Below are positions 8,761 to 17,006 of a stretch of DNA of 31,064 bases, piece by piece. Source of the DNA: Gammaproteobacteria bacterium (lineage in GTDB: Bacteria > Pseudomonadota > Gammaproteobacteria > Xanthomonadales > Xanthomonadaceae); NCBI GenBank assembly GCA_026398715.1, contig JAPLSI010000040.1, forward strand, positions 1 through 31,064. Reading direction: 5' to 3'. Each line of letters begins with the position of its first letter. Position 1 is the stretch's first letter. The position numbers were made by a program, and so were the translations under genes. The notes under the pieces are model-generated. The model saw only the letters and a list, made by a program, of their open reading frames with translations, did no database searches and was not told the DNA's origin.

Positions 8761-10300
8761 AATCGACGCCGCCGCCGCTGGCCGCGGCTTGTTCAACGCG
8801 CATCTCGACAATGGCGTCGTGCGCCGCGTGCCGCTGGTGGCCAGCGTGGCGGGCTACCCGCTGTTGTCGATGCCCTTGGAATGCCTGCGCGTCGCCGCCG
8901 GCGAGCCAGTATTCAGCATCGTTTCCGAACCGCCGGCGCCAATGCAGATCGTGATCGGCGACCTGGCCTTGCCCACGCAACCGGATGGAAGCGTCTTCGT
9001 GCACTACGCCGGTCACGACATCAGCCGCTACGTGTCCGCCGTGGACGTGCTTGAAGGCCGCGACGACCCGGACCTGATCGCCGGTCGCATCGCATTGGTG
9101 GGCGTGGTCGGCCAGGGCCTGGTGGACTACCAGCTGACGCCGAACGGCGAGCGATTGCCCGGCGTCGAGGTGCATGCCGAAGTCATCGAGAACATCTTCT
9201 CCGATTCGCTGTTGCAGCGGCCCGAGGCGGCGCGCGGAATCGAAGCGGCCTGCTTCGCATTGCTCGCGCTGCTGGCAGTCGCCTGGATGCCCAGGATGTC
9301 GCCACTGCAATCGGCAATGACCTTCCTCGCCAGCGCCTGCCTGCTGCTGGGGGGTGCCGTCGCCGCCTACCTCTGGCAGCGGCAACTATTCGATCCGCTG
9401 ACGCCGTTGGCCGGCCTGACCGGCGTGCATGCGCTGCTCGTGCTGGCCGCCTGGATGATGATCGAGATCGAACGCAAGCGGCTTTCGACGCACCTAGCGA
9501 TCGAACGCGAAGCGAGCGCCCGCACCGCCGGCGAACTCGAGGCCGCGCGCCGCATCCAGACCGGCATGCTGCCCCGGCCCGAGAAGGTGCTGGCCAATGA
9601 AAAGCGCGTGCAGTTGTTTGCGCACATGCGTCCGGCGCGGGAAGTCGGCGGCGATCTTTACGATTTTTTCTATCTCGACCAGCGACGCCTGTTGGCCGTG
9701 GTCGGCGACGTGGCGGGCAAGGGACTGGCCGCGGCCTTGTTCATGGCGGTGAGCAAGGCGCTTACCAAGAGCACCAGCCTGCGCGGGCCGAGCAGCCTGG
9801 GCGACCTGCTCGAATTGATCAACATCGAACTGGTGCGCGACAACCCCGACGAACTCTTCGTCACCCTGCTCGCCGTGGTGATCGACCTGGACACCGGCCA
9901 GCTGGAATATTGCAATGCCGGCCACGAACCACTGCTGCACGTGCGCGCCGACGGCAGCGTGCAGGCGCTCGATGACGGCGGCGGGCCGCCGCTGTGCGTG
10001 TTCGACTACATCGGCTACACCAGCGTGAAGAAGGACCTGCAGCCGGGCGACTGGCTGGCTCTGGTCTCGGACGGCTTCACCGAGGCGATGTCCAGCGACG
10101 GCAGCCTGTGGGGTCGCGACGCCATGAAGTCGGCACTGCAGGCGGCATGCGCAGGCAGCAACGACGTGGCCGGATCAGGCGCGCAAGTGCTGTCGCAACT
10201 GTCGCGCTTCGAGGCCGGCATCGATCCGGCCGACGACCAGACCATGCTGTTGCTTCGCTGGCTGGGCCGACCCGCGCAGGGGAAGGCCACGCCCGCTTAG
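8654..10300 (+). CDS. CHASE2 (C-terminal part)-TM-SpoIIE/PP2C serine phosphatase, continuation after frameshift
   Basis: This frame continues the CHASE2 sensor from about 8755 (AGRGLFNAHLDNGVVRRVPL; IALVGVVGQGLVDYQLTP; GVEVHAEVIENIF). Three membrane helices follow, then a coiled-coil linker (TAGELEAARRIQTGMLPRP) and a complete SpoIIE/RsbU-type PP2C phosphatase domain with REVGGDLYDFFYL, VVGDVAGKGLAAALFMA, YCNAGHEPLL, LALVSDGFTEAM and DDQTMLLLRW. These carry the metal-binding aspartates. Joined to the upstream piece, the product would be about 680 aa: periplasmic sensor, membrane anchor, cytoplasmic phosphatase. Its expected role is to dephosphorylate STAS proteins in response to an envelope signal. 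The frame is open from 8654, but the first ~35 residues are out-of-frame sequence; whether any internal start gives a product is unclear. Its TAG overlaps the stop of the convergent OmpA gene by 2 nt. Confidence 0.82.
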   Translation: MIRSWPRDWPNVPPTTRYSPRPWAARRSCWARSLPEIDAAAAGRGLFNAHLDNGVVRRVPLVASVAGYPLLSMPLECLRVAAGEPVFSIVSEPPAPMQIVIGDLALPTQPDGSVFVHYAGHDISRYVSAVDVLEGRDDPDLIAGRIALVGVVGQGLVDYQLTPNGERLPGVEVHAEVIENIFSDSLLQRPEAARGIEAACFALLALLAVAWMPRMSPLQSAMTFLASACLLLGGAVAAYLWQRQLFDPLTPLAGLTGVHALLVLAAWMMIEIERKRLSTHLAIEREASARTAGELEAARRIQTGMLPRPEKVLANEKRVQLFAHMRPAREVGGDLYDFFYLDQRRLLAVVGDVAGKGLAAALFMAVSKALTKSTSLRGPSSLGDLLELINIELVRDNPDELFVTLLAVVIDLDTGQLEYCNAGHEPLLHVRADGSVQALDDGGGPPLCVFDYIGYTSVKKDLQPGDWLALVSDGFTEAMSSDGSLWGRDAMKSALQAACAGSNDVAGSGAQVLSQLSRFEAGIDPADDQTMLLLRWLGRPAQGKATPA

Positions 10301-10902
10301 CGGACGTTGACCTCCACCCGGCGATTGCGTGGCTCGTCGACGCCTTCGGCGGTGTCCACGAGGGGTTCGCGCGAGCCCCGGCCCGCGGTATCGATGCTGT
10401 CGGCCGGCACGCCCATCCCGACCAGCAATTCCTTCATGCGCCCGGCGCGTTGCAGGGACAGCGAATCGTTCTGGTCGTCGCCGCCGACCCTGTCGGTATG
10501 GCCGATCACCGTGACTTCCGGCGAAGGACGCTGTTTCAATTCATCCATCATGCTGGTGATGGCGGATTTCGATTCCTCGGTGAAGTCATCGCTGCCGCTG
10601 AGGAAATAGACGACGAAGGATTTTGGCGGCGGCGGCATTGCCGACAGCGCAGCGCCGAATCGCTTCTCGAGTTTTGCCCGGTCGGCGGTGTCGCGCTTGA
10701 GCTTGCTGCCCAGCAGCCTCGGCCGCGCGGAGGCATAGGCCGTATCGAGCAGCAATTCCGAGTCGCCGCGGCTGGCCGCGATTGCGCCGGTGCTGCCATC
10801 GGCCTTGGGCAGCAGGACGATCGTATCGCGCGACGTGGCGCAGGCGACCAGCAGGCTGGCAACCAGCAGCGCGAACAGTAAATTCCCCAGCCGGCGGCGC
10901 AT
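10297..10902 (-). CDS. OmpA-family outer-membrane lipoprotein
   Basis: A 201-aa lipoprotein with an N-terminal signal and lipobox (SLLVAC, Cys at about 21), a ~100-residue spacer, and a C-terminal OmpA/Pal/MotB peptidoglycan-binding domain. That domain is seen as FLSGSDDFTEESKS, VTVIGHTDRVGG, SLSLQRAGRMKELL, and the terminal GVDEPRNRRVEV with the conserved arginines. It should sit in the outer membrane and bind the peptidoglycan diaminopimelate. The ATG overlaps the TGA of the FecR-domain gene (TGATG), so translation is coupled to that gene. The gene is convergent with the CHASE2-phosphatase gene, and the two stops overlap. Neighbours of this kind are common around CHASE2 proteins, suggesting a shared envelope-sensing role. 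Confidence 0.88.
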   Translation of the reverse strand: MRRRLGNLLFALLVASLLVACATSRDTIVLLPKADGSTGAIAASRGDSELLLDTAYASARPRLLGSKLKRDTADRAKLEKRFGAALSAMPPPPKSFVVYFLSGSDDFTEESKSAITSMMDELKQRPSPEVTVIGHTDRVGGDDQNDSLSLQRAGRMKELLVGMGVPADSIDTAGRGSREPLVDTAEGVDEPRNRRVEVNVR

Positions 10903-11345
10903 CAGCGCGTACTCACCAGGAACTCGGTACCACGCACGGCCAGGATGGTCGATCGCGTGCGCACCGTCATTGCCTTGGGCGAATGCTTGGCCAGCTTGCC
11001 CGATACCGCCGACAGCGTGCCGCGCTTGAGCGTGCTGTCGAAGCGCCCCTCGTGGGTCTTCTGGTCGAAGTCGAAGCGGTCAATCGCCAGCGTGCTGCCC
11101 GGCCCGAGCGCCATCCGCGAGTTGTCCATGAAGGTGATGCCGGCGGCGCCGTCCTTGCCGGTGACGATGGTGTCGGCCGCTTCGATCGCGGTGCCCACGG
11201 GCGCCGGCATGGACTTGCCGTTGCGCTGGATCGTCACGCTGCCCTTCGAGGTCTTCACCAGGCCCACGCCGGCCGCCAGGGCGGACATGGGCGGCAGGCT
11301 CAACGCCGCAACCAACACCATTCGCAAGATCCATGACCGGTTCAT
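10902..11345 (-). CDS. Secreted FecR-domain protein
   Basis: Encodes 147 aa: a Sec signal peptide (MNRSWILRMVLVAALSLPPM...SALAAG), then a single FecR-type beta-rich domain (GSVTIQRNGKSMPAPVGTAI, DTIVTGKDGAAGITFMDNSR, LGPGSTLAIDRFDFD, TVRTRSTILAVRGTEF). Unlike the classical FecR sigma regulator, it has no cytoplasmic anti-sigma segment and no sigma-factor gene nearby. This is the free periplasmic version often found next to CHASE2 sensor genes. The frame is open to 11426, but the ATG at 11345 places the signal peptide at the N-terminus. It is the first gene of a coupled pair with the OmpA-family lipoprotein. A ligand or sensor-partner role is inferred from context. Confidence 0.85.
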   Translation of the reverse strand: MNRSWILRMVLVAALSLPPMSALAAGVGLVKTSKGSVTIQRNGKSMPAPVGTAIEAADTIVTGKDGAAGITFMDNSRMALGPGSTLAIDRFDFDQKTHEGRFDSTLKRGTLSAVSGKLAKHSPKAMTVRTRSTILAVRGTEFLVSTR

Positions 11346-11447
11346 TCGATGCCGCCCCTGTTTGGCCTTCGATTCGAAAGCTTGCACCCGACTGCAGCGC
11401 CAATCAAGCGGCGCGGCGCGCGCCACGACAGACGCGTCGCAACGGCG

Positions 11448-12755
11448 TCAGTGCGAATTGGCGAGGCGATAGATCGTCACCGCAGCGCGGATGGTTTGCG
11501 AGTCGAGCGTGGCCAGATCAGCCGTCTCGTCCACGGTGTGGCCGCCGTCGCCCATCAGTCCCACGCCATCGATGGCCATGTCCACCTTGTCGGCGACAAA
11601 GGAAATATCGGCCGCGCCGGCCTTGCGCGGATTAATGGCGGCCACCGGGCCGAAGCCGTGGTCGCGGCTGGCGGCGTCGTAGATGGAAAGCAGGCGGGCA
11701 TTGCCCGGCGTCGGCGCCATGGGCGGATACCCTTCGCCGAAGGTGATGGTGGCGCTGGCGCCGGGAAGATTCGCGCCGACGATCTTCGTCATTGCCTCGC
11801 GCGCGTTGGCAAGTTGTTCCGGCGACAGGGAACGCAAGTCGCCGCTGACCCGCACCTTCTGGGCGATCACATTGCCCTTGCCGAACGCCGTGCCGCGCGA
11901 GCTGTCGATGTCCAGCGAGGTATCGGTGCCGCCGACGATCACGCCGGGATTGAAGGTGAGGTTTTCAATGCCCGACAGCGCATTGCGGAAACCATCGAGG
12001 ATGCGCGCTGCCTCGAAGATCGCCCCGACGCCCACCTCGGGCTGGAATATCTGCGAGGAGTGCGCCGGCCGTGCCGTCACCTCCAGGGTCCAGTCGCTGG
12101 CGCCGCGCCGCGAGATGGCCGCCGTCTTCGGGTCGCCGTCGCCGTCTTCGAAGCCGATGGCGATGTCCGCCCACTCACCCGCTTCGATCAAGGCCCGGTT
12201 GGCAAGCGCCATCGGCTCGCCGCGATTTTCTTCATCGCCCATCATCACCACGCGCACGCTGACGCGGTCGAGCTGGCCGCTTTCCCGCAGCGCGCGCAGC
12301 GCGTGCACGATGATCACGTCGCCGCCCTTCATGTCGGTCGTGCCCGGGCCCTTGATGGCGTTGCCATCCACCTGCAGCGTCTGGAACGGGCTGTCGGGCG
12401 CGAAGACAGTGTCGAGATGGCCGATCAGCAGGATCTTCGGCCCGCGGCTGCCGCGGCTTGCGACCAGGTGGCCGGCGCGGTTGAAGGCCTTGCCATCGAA
12501 CCACTGTGTCTTGAATCCCAGTTGCGACAACTCGCGATCGAAGACGGCGCCCACCTTCCGGACGCCATCGAGGTTCATCGTGCCGCTGTTGATTTCCACC
12601 GTCTCGCGAAGCAGCGACAACGCCCGATCGTGGTCCTTCTTCACCTGCGCGACGATGCGCGCTTCCACCGCATCGGGCGCGGCGTCGGCCCGGACGACAG
12701 CGGGGTGCGAGACCGAAACCAGGGCGACAAGGCCAAGGGCAAGCAGGCGATTCAT
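11448..12755 (-). CDS. Secreted M20 family zinc carboxypeptidase (CPG2-like)
   Basis: A 435-aa exported peptidase with a signal peptide (MNRLLALGLVALVSVSHPAV...RADA). The dizinc site of family M20 is intact: IGHLDTVF with His113 and Asp115, GPGTTDMKGG with bridging Asp141, catalytic and ligand glutamates in MMGDEENRG (Glu175/Glu176), and a C-terminal GDGGHTVDE histidine. The lid/dimerisation domain carries ARPAHSSQ. The best family match is the glutamate carboxypeptidase/ArgE-like group that trims C-terminal residues or deacylates amino acids. The exact substrate is unknown. The gene stands alone, ending 100 bp before the FecR gene start and diverging from LemA. Confidence 0.9.
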   Translation of the reverse strand: MNRLLALGLVALVSVSHPAVVRADAAPDAVEARIVAQVKKDHDRALSLLRETVEINSGTMNLDGVRKVGAVFDRELSQLGFKTQWFDGKAFNRAGHLVASRGSRGPKILLIGHLDTVFAPDSPFQTLQVDGNAIKGPGTTDMKGGDVIIVHALRALRESGQLDRVSVRVVMMGDEENRGEPMALANRALIEAGEWADIAIGFEDGDGDPKTAAISRRGASDWTLEVTARPAHSSQIFQPEVGVGAIFEAARILDGFRNALSGIENLTFNPGVIVGGTDTSLDIDSSRGTAFGKGNVIAQKVRVSGDLRSLSPEQLANAREAMTKIVGANLPGASATITFGEGYPPMAPTPGNARLLSIYDAASRDHGFGPVAAINPRKAGAADISFVADKVDMAIDGVGLMGDGGHTVDETADLATLDSQTIRAAVTIYRLANSH

Positions 12756-12857
12756 GGGCGGGCGGCTCCGGTCCGGGTTGCGGTTACCTTACGCGATTTC
12801 CAGAGCTGCCTGCTTGCGTGGATACTAGGCGCCGTAACCCCGCTAACAGGATCCCGC

Positions 12858-13409
12858 ATGAGCCTTGCATTGACCCTGATCGGCGCAGCACTGCTGGCCT
12901 GGATCGTCCTCGCCTTCAACCGGCTGGTGCGCCTGCGCAACCAGGTGCGTGCCGGATGGAGTGACATCGACGTGCAACTGTTGCGCCGCCACGACCTGGT
13001 GCCGATGCTGGTCGAGGCGGTGAAGGCCTATGCGGGCCACGAAAAGAACCTGCTGGAAAGGGTGACCTCGCTACGCACCGAGGCGATGGCCGCGCGCTCG
13101 CCGGCGCGGCTGGCCGCAGTGGAAGCCGCGCTCGAACACGAGGTCGGCCGGTTGCTGGTGTTGAACGAAGCGTACCCGGAGCTGAAAGCCAGCGAAAACT
13201 TCCTGCGCCTGCAGCGCGACCTGGTGGATGTGGAAGACCACCTGCAGTACGCCCGTCGCTTCTACAACGGCGCGGTGCGGGCGCTCAACGACGGCGTGCA
13301 GAAATTCCCCGACGTGCTGGTGGCGCGCTCGTTCGGCTTCAAGCCGGCGGAGTTCTTCGAAGCGGGTGAAGGAACGGCGCAGGCGCCACGACTGGAGCTG
13401 GGTCCATGA
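12858..13409 (+). CDS. LemA family membrane protein
   Basis: A 183-aa LemA protein: one N-terminal membrane helix (SLALTLIGAALLAWIVLAFN) followed by a four-helix coiled domain with hallmark segments VRAGWSDIDVQLLRRHDLVP, VEAVKAYAGHE, AYPELKASENFLRLQRDL and the C-terminal ARRFYNGAVRALND...FPD. The cellular role of LemA is poorly defined; it is membrane-anchored and linked to envelope stress in several bacteria. The start at 12858 follows an AGGA site; the long open frame upstream runs antisense over the M20 gene and is not coding. Its TGA overlaps the ATG of the DUF2207 gene (ATGA), the usual partner of LemA. Confidence 0.92.
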   Translation: MSLALTLIGAALLAWIVLAFNRLVRLRNQVRAGWSDIDVQLLRRHDLVPMLVEAVKAYAGHEKNLLERVTSLRTEAMAARSPARLAAVEAALEHEVGRLLVLNEAYPELKASENFLRLQRDLVDVEDHLQYARRFYNGAVRALNDGVQKFPDVLVARSFGFKPAEFFEAGEGTAQAPRLELGP

Positions 13410-15139
13410 ACCTTCGTTTCTGCATGGCGCTTTGCCTGCTCACGTGGCTGGCGGTGCTTGCCCCAGCCGCTGCCGACGAGCGCATCCTGTCCTACGACAG
13501 CGACCTGACGGTTCGCAGCGACGGCAGCCTGGACGTGGTCGAGACCATCCGCGTACGCGCCGAGGGCGGAAACATCCGCCGCGGCCTGTATCGCGACTTC
13601 CCGACCCGCTACAAGGACCGCTTCGGTAATCGCGTGGTGGTGGATTTTGAATTGCTTGGCGTCGAACGCGACGGAAAACCCGAGCCGAACTTCACCGAAC
13701 GCCTGTCCAACGGCGTGCGCATCAACACCGGCAACGACCAGTTCCTGCCGACGCCGGGCGACTTCACCTTCACGCTGCGCTACCGCACCACGCGGCAACT
13801 GGGTTTTTTCGCCGACCATGACGAGCTCTACTGGAACGTCACCGGCCTGGGCTGGGAGTTTCCAATCGACGTGGCGCAGGCACGCGTGCACCTGCCCGCC
13901 GCCACGGCTTCCGCGTCGCTGGCGCTGGACGCCTACACCGGACGATCGGGCGAGAAGGGCCAGGATTTCCAGGCCAGCTCCCCTGCCCCGGGCGAAGCGC
14001 TGTTTCGCAGCACGCGCGTGCTCGCGCCCGGCGAGGGCCTGACCATTGCCGTGGGTTTCCCCAAGGGCATCGTTGCCGAACCAACCCGGGGCGACCGCTG
14101 GCGCTGGTTCCTGCGCGACAACCGCGGCGTGCTGATCGGCCTGGCGGGGCTGTTGCTGCTGGCCGGCTTCTACGCCTGGCGTTGGCTGCTGGTCGGGCGC
14201 GATCCGCCGCCGGGCCCGATCTTTCCACACTACATGCCACCCGAAGGATTTTCTCCCGGCGAGCTGCGTGTATTGCGGCGCATGGGCCACGACCACGCCA
14301 GCTTCGCCGCCGACATCGTGGACATGGCGGTGCGCGGCTTCCTGCAGATCCACGAAGGCGGCAAGGGCGCCGCCAGCGGCTGGCGCCTGGTACGCGAACC
14401 GGGCGCGAGCCTCGAGAGCCTGGCGCCGAACCAGCGTCCGCTTGCGGCGCGATTGTTCAAGGAAAGCGGCGAGATCGAACTCAAGAATACCGAGGCCGCG
14501 CGAGTAAGCGGCGCGATCGCCGCACACGCCGGCGCCATCGGCAAACGGCTCAGGCCCCGCTACTACGCCACCAATGCGGGCAGCCTGTGGATGGGCATCG
14601 CCTTCTCGATCGTGCTCGGCGTCATCGCTTTCGCTGTATCCGGGGGCAACGGCATCCTCGCGCTGATCGCACTGGGAGTGCTTGGACTGGTGGCGCACGG
14701 CTTCTTCGCCTACCTGGTGAAAGCGCCATCGCCGGAGGGACGCCGCTTGCTCGACGAAATCGAAGGCTTGCGCCTGTATATGGGCGTGGCGGAACGCGAC
14801 GAACTGAAGTCCCTGCCCTCGCCAAGCGAACCGCCGCCGCTGGATGCGAAACGTTATGAAGCGCTGCTGCCCTATGCGATGGCGCTCGATGTGGAAGAGG
14901 CCTGGACCGGCAAGTTCATCCAGGCCGTCGGCGCCGCCACCGCGCAACAATCCACGCCGACCTGGTACCACGGCAGCAGCACCGGCCGCATGGGCCTGGC
15001 GAGCATGGGCAGCTCGCTCGGCAGTGCGTTGACCCAGCAGATTTCGTCTTCGTCCACGCCGCCCGGCTCGAGCTCCGGCGGGGGCGGCGGAGGATCGTCA
15101 GGGGGTGGCGGCGGCGGTGGTGGCGGTGGCGGGCGCTGA
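13406..15139 (+). CDS. DUF2207 membrane protein with glycine-rich C-terminus
   Basis: A 577-aa predicted membrane protein. After a signal peptide (cleavage near PAAA-DER), an N-terminal beta-rich domain (DUF2207) is exposed outside the membrane. It is recognised by SYDSDLTVRSDGSLDVVETI, GNIRRGLYRDFPT and ELYWNVTGLGWEFPI. One helix follows at about 235-255 (GVLIGLAGLLLLAGFYAW), then a cytoplasmic region with PPEGFSPGELRVLRRMG. Two further helices lie near 395-435, and a final domain ends in a long Gly/Ser tail (about 548-577, roughly 23 glycines). Low-complexity Gly tails with bracketing Ser are typical of this family. It is translationally coupled to LemA, and the pair probably works together at the envelope; no enzymatic activity is apparent. 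Confidence 0.87.
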   Translation: MNLRFCMALCLLTWLAVLAPAAADERILSYDSDLTVRSDGSLDVVETIRVRAEGGNIRRGLYRDFPTRYKDRFGNRVVVDFELLGVERDGKPEPNFTERLSNGVRINTGNDQFLPTPGDFTFTLRYRTTRQLGFFADHDELYWNVTGLGWEFPIDVAQARVHLPAATASASLALDAYTGRSGEKGQDFQASSPAPGEALFRSTRVLAPGEGLTIAVGFPKGIVAEPTRGDRWRWFLRDNRGVLIGLAGLLLLAGFYAWRWLLVGRDPPPGPIFPHYMPPEGFSPGELRVLRRMGHDHASFAADIVDMAVRGFLQIHEGGKGAASGWRLVREPGASLESLAPNQRPLAARLFKESGEIELKNTEAARVSGAIAAHAGAIGKRLRPRYYATNAGSLWMGIAFSIVLGVIAFAVSGGNGILALIALGVLGLVAHGFFAYLVKAPSPEGRRLLDEIEGLRLYMGVAERDELKSLPSPSEPPPLDAKRYEALLPYAMALDVEEAWTGKFIQAVGAATAQQSTPTWYHGSSTGRMGLASMGSSLGSALTQQISSSSTPPGSSSGGGGGGSSGGGGGGGGGGGR

Positions 15140-15162
15140 CCGCTCCGGGATGAACCGGTCAG
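15136..15162. terminator. Possible hairpin between convergent genes
   Basis: CTGACCG (15136-15142) pairs with CGGTCAG (15156-15162) across a 13-nt loop, starting at the stop of the DUF2207 gene and ahead of the convergent M28 gene. Neither side has a T-run, so it is only a weak terminator candidate. Confidence 0.3.
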
Positions 15163-15183
15163 GCGCTGTCGGGAAGCCAGGCT

Positions 15184-17004
15184 TCATTTCACCTGCGTCA
15201 CCACTCCAATTGCTTCAAGCGCCTTGAGGTATTCCACGACCAGTTCAATCGGCACCGGCCCGAACTCGGCCGACAGCGCATCGCTGATCTGCCGCGCGTT
15301 GCGTTGTCCGTCTGCGAAGTTCAGCGCTTCGTAGGCGTAGTCGCCGCCGGACCCATTGACGCCTTCGAAATCGAGCAGCCTCGGCCGCGCGATGCCCGCC
15401 GACTTGGCGTGGTCGTCGAAATAGTCGTAGCCGAAAACCGACATCGGCCCGCGCAATTTCGCGACCCGACGAAACACGAGCGCGCCGTCGCCGCTGGCGG
15501 CGGCTGCACCAGCCTGCGTGCTGGCGTCGCGCACAGGCCCGAAGCCATCGGCGTTTGCGAGCGCGTAGCCCGTGGCGGCGCCGATAAAGGCCACCCGGCC
15601 CAGCTTGGTGGCATCGATATTCGCGGCCGAGTCCAGGTTGGTGTGGATGTAGCGGTCCGGCCAGTCGTTGAGATAGATCGCGGGGATCGCGAACGACGAA
15701 TCCTGGTACACCTCGTGGTCGCTGCCCATGGAAAACGGCGAGCTTTCCGCGCGCAGCGGTTCCTTGCCACCGCCGGCCGCAAGCATCGGATACGCCGCTT
15801 TGCCGGTCGCGGCGAATTGGTAACTCTGCTCGTTGACCCACTGCGCGAAATTCCAGGCCACGTCGTGCACGAACGACGGCAGGCTCGCCGGCCCGCGGGT
15901 GACGTGGAACACGGCTTGCGTCGCCGGCCCGCCACCCACCATGTCCATGTGCACCACTGCCTTGATGCGCGACGCGAAGTCCGGCCGTGCATTGAGCAGC
16001 GTAACGGTACCCTCGATCTCCGGCGGCCAGATGAAACGGATCGTGCGCGCCGGCCGCGCGAGCGTTCCGTCGCCGATCAGCTTCTGCAGCGTGCGCGCTA
16101 CCTCCAGGATGGTCACGCAGCCGCTGGCGTTGTCGTTGGCGCCGGGCTTCTGGTGGTCGAGGTGGCACGAGAACGCAATCTCCTCGCCTTTCAATTTTGG
16201 ATCGGCGCCGGGGATGACAGCCGTCACCACTTCGTAGTTCGCGGCGTGTTGCCCTGCCTTCACGCTGGCATGCAGGCGGATGGTTTCGCCGGCGGCGAGC
16301 CGCTGCTTCAGGGCACGCGCAGTATTGGACGACACCATGAAGGCGAACGTGGGATGCGCTGAAAACGTATCGAGATGCCCCCAGCGAATCTGGTCCTGGT
16401 TGTCGCCCGACCACGCCGTCTTCTGGTTTTGCTGGTGGCTGACGATGCCTGCCGCGCCGAACTTGCCGACCGCCATGTCCTGCGCCGCGGCGGCGGACGT
16501 CGCAACCAGCACGATCTTCCCCTTCACGTCCTTGCCCGCGTAATCGGCTTCGCTCGCCCCGTCGCCCACGTCAACCAGCTCGGTGGTCACATCGGCAGAC
16601 TCGCTGTCTTCGGCCAGCACGATGGGTTCCGACGCGTAACTGGCGATGGTGGTTCGCTGCGAGCCTGACACGTCGACCAGTTCCGCACTCTCCGCGTCCC
16701 AGGCCGGGCGCGAGCGCTGCGTGCCGTAGAAGATCTTTCCATCGGCCGGAAACTTCAGGATCTCCACCTCGGCCAGGCCATACGCGCGTGCGCGTTCAGC
16801 CACCAGCGTGGCCGCCGCATGGAAGCCACGCGAACCGCGCTCGCGGTGGTGCTGCACGATGCCTTCGAGGTTCTTCTTCGCGGTGTCACCGCTGACTTGC
16901 GTGGCGAGGGCGACCACGGCCTTTTCGGGCAAACCTTCGGGCATCGATGCGGCGCCAGCGGCACCGGCGGCAAGCGAGGCGCAAACCAGGACGAGGGCGC
17001 GCAC
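15184..17004 (-). CDS. Secreted M28 family aminopeptidase with PA domain
   Basis: A 606-aa exported metallopeptidase. The signal peptide is VRALVLVCASLAAGAAGAAS. A PA domain lies at about 140-230 (YAGKDVKGKIVLVATS, FGAAGIVSHQQNQ). The M28 catalytic domain carries the dizinc ligands in SCHLDHQKPGANDNASG (His281, Asp291), the catalytic glutamate in IWPPEIEGT, a ligand Asp in HMDMVGGGP and the final His in FSMGSDHEVY. A winged-helix-like C-terminal segment follows (ARQISDALSAEFGPVPIELV). The start codon is GTG, 2 bp after the stop of the upstream M20-like gene, so the two are co-transcribed and probably coupled. Likely function: removal of N-terminal residues from peptides in the periplasm or outside the cell. 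Confidence 0.9.
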   Translation of the reverse strand: MRALVLVCASLAAGAAGAASMPEGLPEKAVVALATQVSGDTAKKNLEGIVQHHRERGSRGFHAAATLVAERARAYGLAEVEILKFPADGKIFYGTQRSRPAWDAESAELVDVSGSQRTTIASYASEPIVLAEDSESADVTTELVDVGDGASEADYAGKDVKGKIVLVATSAAAAQDMAVGKFGAAGIVSHQQNQKTAWSGDNQDQIRWGHLDTFSAHPTFAFMVSSNTARALKQRLAAGETIRLHASVKAGQHAANYEVVTAVIPGADPKLKGEEIAFSCHLDHQKPGANDNASGCVTILEVARTLQKLIGDGTLARPARTIRFIWPPEIEGTVTLLNARPDFASRIKAVVHMDMVGGGPATQAVFHVTRGPASLPSFVHDVAWNFAQWVNEQSYQFAATGKAAYPMLAAGGGKEPLRAESSPFSMGSDHEVYQDSSFAIPAIYLNDWPDRYIHTNLDSAANIDATKLGRVAFIGAATGYALANADGFGPVRDASTQAGAAAASGDGALVFRRVAKLRGPMSVFGYDYFDDHAKSAGIARPRLLDFEGVNGSGGDYAYEALNFADGQRNARQISDALSAEFGPVPIELVVEYLKALEAIGVVTQVK

Positions 17005-17006
17005 GT

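Noticed and set aside
6931..8811. 626-aa minus-strand open frame opposite the STAS-MBL gene
   Set aside because: Typical GC-driven antisense frame spanning two genes. The plus strand has conserved STAS and MBL motifs with a good ribosome site.
10902..11345. FecR-type sigma-factor regulator with a TonB-receptor system
   Set aside because: The protein is a small exported single domain without an anti-sigma region, and no ECF sigma or TonB receptor gene is nearby.
13262..14971. 569-aa minus-strand open frame opposite the DUF2207 gene
   Set aside because: Antisense to LemA-DUF2207, which are coupled and well recognised; the frame has no domain.
15062..15134. GGC/GGT-rich run as a DNA repeat element
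   Set aside because: It is the in-frame glycine-rich C-terminus of the DUF2207 protein, a known property of that family.
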